A stretch of DNA of 64,000 nt from Branchipolynoe longqiensis. Lineage: Eukaryota > Annelida > Polychaeta > Phyllodocida > Polynoidae. A program made the position numbers and the translations under genes. Positions 63,629 to 64,000 of this stretch are shown one piece after another. The stretch is from the NCBI GenBank assembly GCA_030323885.1, contig CM059193.1, positions 72,391,543-72,455,542 on the forward strand, in the 5' to 3' direction. Within the stretch, counting starts at the first letter, position 1. Every line of letters starts with the position of its first letter. Under the pieces are notes generated by a model. That model was not told where the DNA came from and ran no database searches. It worked only from the letters and a program-made list of their open reading frames with translations.

Positions 63629-63863
63629 CCGTATATATGTCCCAATAGACGCGCACTGCACGAGTGCAGACACATGGATGAGCGTCTATTCAAAGTTAAA
63701 GAATTTCATGGATTTGTTTTTGTCGTGCCTTTGAAATAAAGTGGGATTGTTTTATTTTATGTGCATTCAGTCTGAATATGATCGTAAATTTGTGCGCGCT
63801 TTCAATCTTCAAATGGGGGGTGTGCTCCTATTGGGTAGCGTCGTTCTATTGGGACATATACAG
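63629..63863. mobile_element. Small TIR element, TATATGTCCCAATAGA ends
   Basis: The left end CCGTATATATGTCCCAATAG and the right end CTATTGGGACATATACAG are inverted. About 235 bp with no coding potential; contains AATAAA near 63735. May be a Tc1-type MITE. Confidence 0.55.
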
Positions 63864-63914
63864 TATCTATTTTCTTCACATTTATGTCAGTAGTAGAACT
63901 ATCATTTTATGTCT

Positions 63915-64000
63915 CTGCTTCCCTCCCTCCCTCTCTCCCTCCCTCTCTCCCTCCCTCTCTCCCACCCTCCCTCCCTCCTTCTCTCTCCCTTTCCAGCCCC
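63915..64000. repeat. (CCCT)n / pyrimidine tract at the window edge
   Basis: CCCTCCCTCTCT words to the end of the window. Confidence 0.9.

Overview
This is animal genomic DNA: one gene whose exons are far apart, and otherwise intergenic and intronic sequence packed with transposons. The repeat content suggests a lophotrochozoan, most likely a mollusc. The evidence is several tRNA-headed SINE families, a SINE whose core I associate from memory with mollusc genomes, RTE-like LINE tails, solo LTRs and very many short terminal-inverted-repeat elements (MITEs). There is no operon, plasmid, phage or CRISPR structure. Species was not established.

The one well-supported cellular gene is on the minus strand between 41770 and 33826. 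Three exons (41770-40417, 38959-38815, 34042-33826) join with matching intron phases (1 and 2) and GT-AG borders. They encode a 571-residue type I membrane receptor: signal peptide, cysteine-containing N-terminal region, a Frizzled-type cysteine-rich domain with all ten cysteines, one sushi (CCP) domain, a transmembrane helix and a complete cytoplasmic TIR domain. No single open reading frame shows the whole TIR domain, because it is split over all three exons. Introns 1 and 2 (1457 and 4772 bp) are largely transposon-derived.

Layout. 1-9600: MITE-A copies, SINEs, AT microsatellites and two CpG-rich promoter-like islets (about 3157-3850 and 4999-5290). 9856-11432: two abutting elements built from GCGAATGCG/GCGGTATGCG-type words. 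12281-16470: pogo-like MITEs, SINEs and G-rich tracts. 16945-20470: a 2.9 kb array of 15-bp minisatellite that switches orientation five times and is flanked by inverted copies of a tRNA SINE. 21358-22303: a 5'-truncated LINE. 23437-27420: LTR-like sequence, SINEs, a Harbinger-like element and a solo LTR. 27980-33770: more elements and a LINE tail. 33826-41770: the TIR receptor gene. 42000-53990: SINEs, a solo LTR, several word elements and a tandem duplication. 53987-56171: a GC-rich retroelement fragment with a gag-like ORF broken by one in-frame stop, inserted into a SINE. 56500-61720: long foldback elements nested in each other and in SINEs. 61720-62120: a third promoter-like islet. The rest is SINE, microsatellite and unassigned sequence.

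Two points deserve attention. First, the Frizzled-sushi-TM-TIR receptor joins a Wnt or lipid-type ligand module to an innate-immune signalling module; its TIR lacks both the usual BB-loop proline and the glutamate used by NAD-cleaving TIRs. Second, at least a dozen unrelated-looking foldback elements share a three-base TWA/TGA-type target duplication and ends near CCCTGTCACACTA. Each is filled with its own degenerate short word repeated in both orientations. They look like one PIF/Harbinger-like superfamily of self-similar non-autonomous elements. Many insertions are nested, so original empty sites can be read directly from the sequence.
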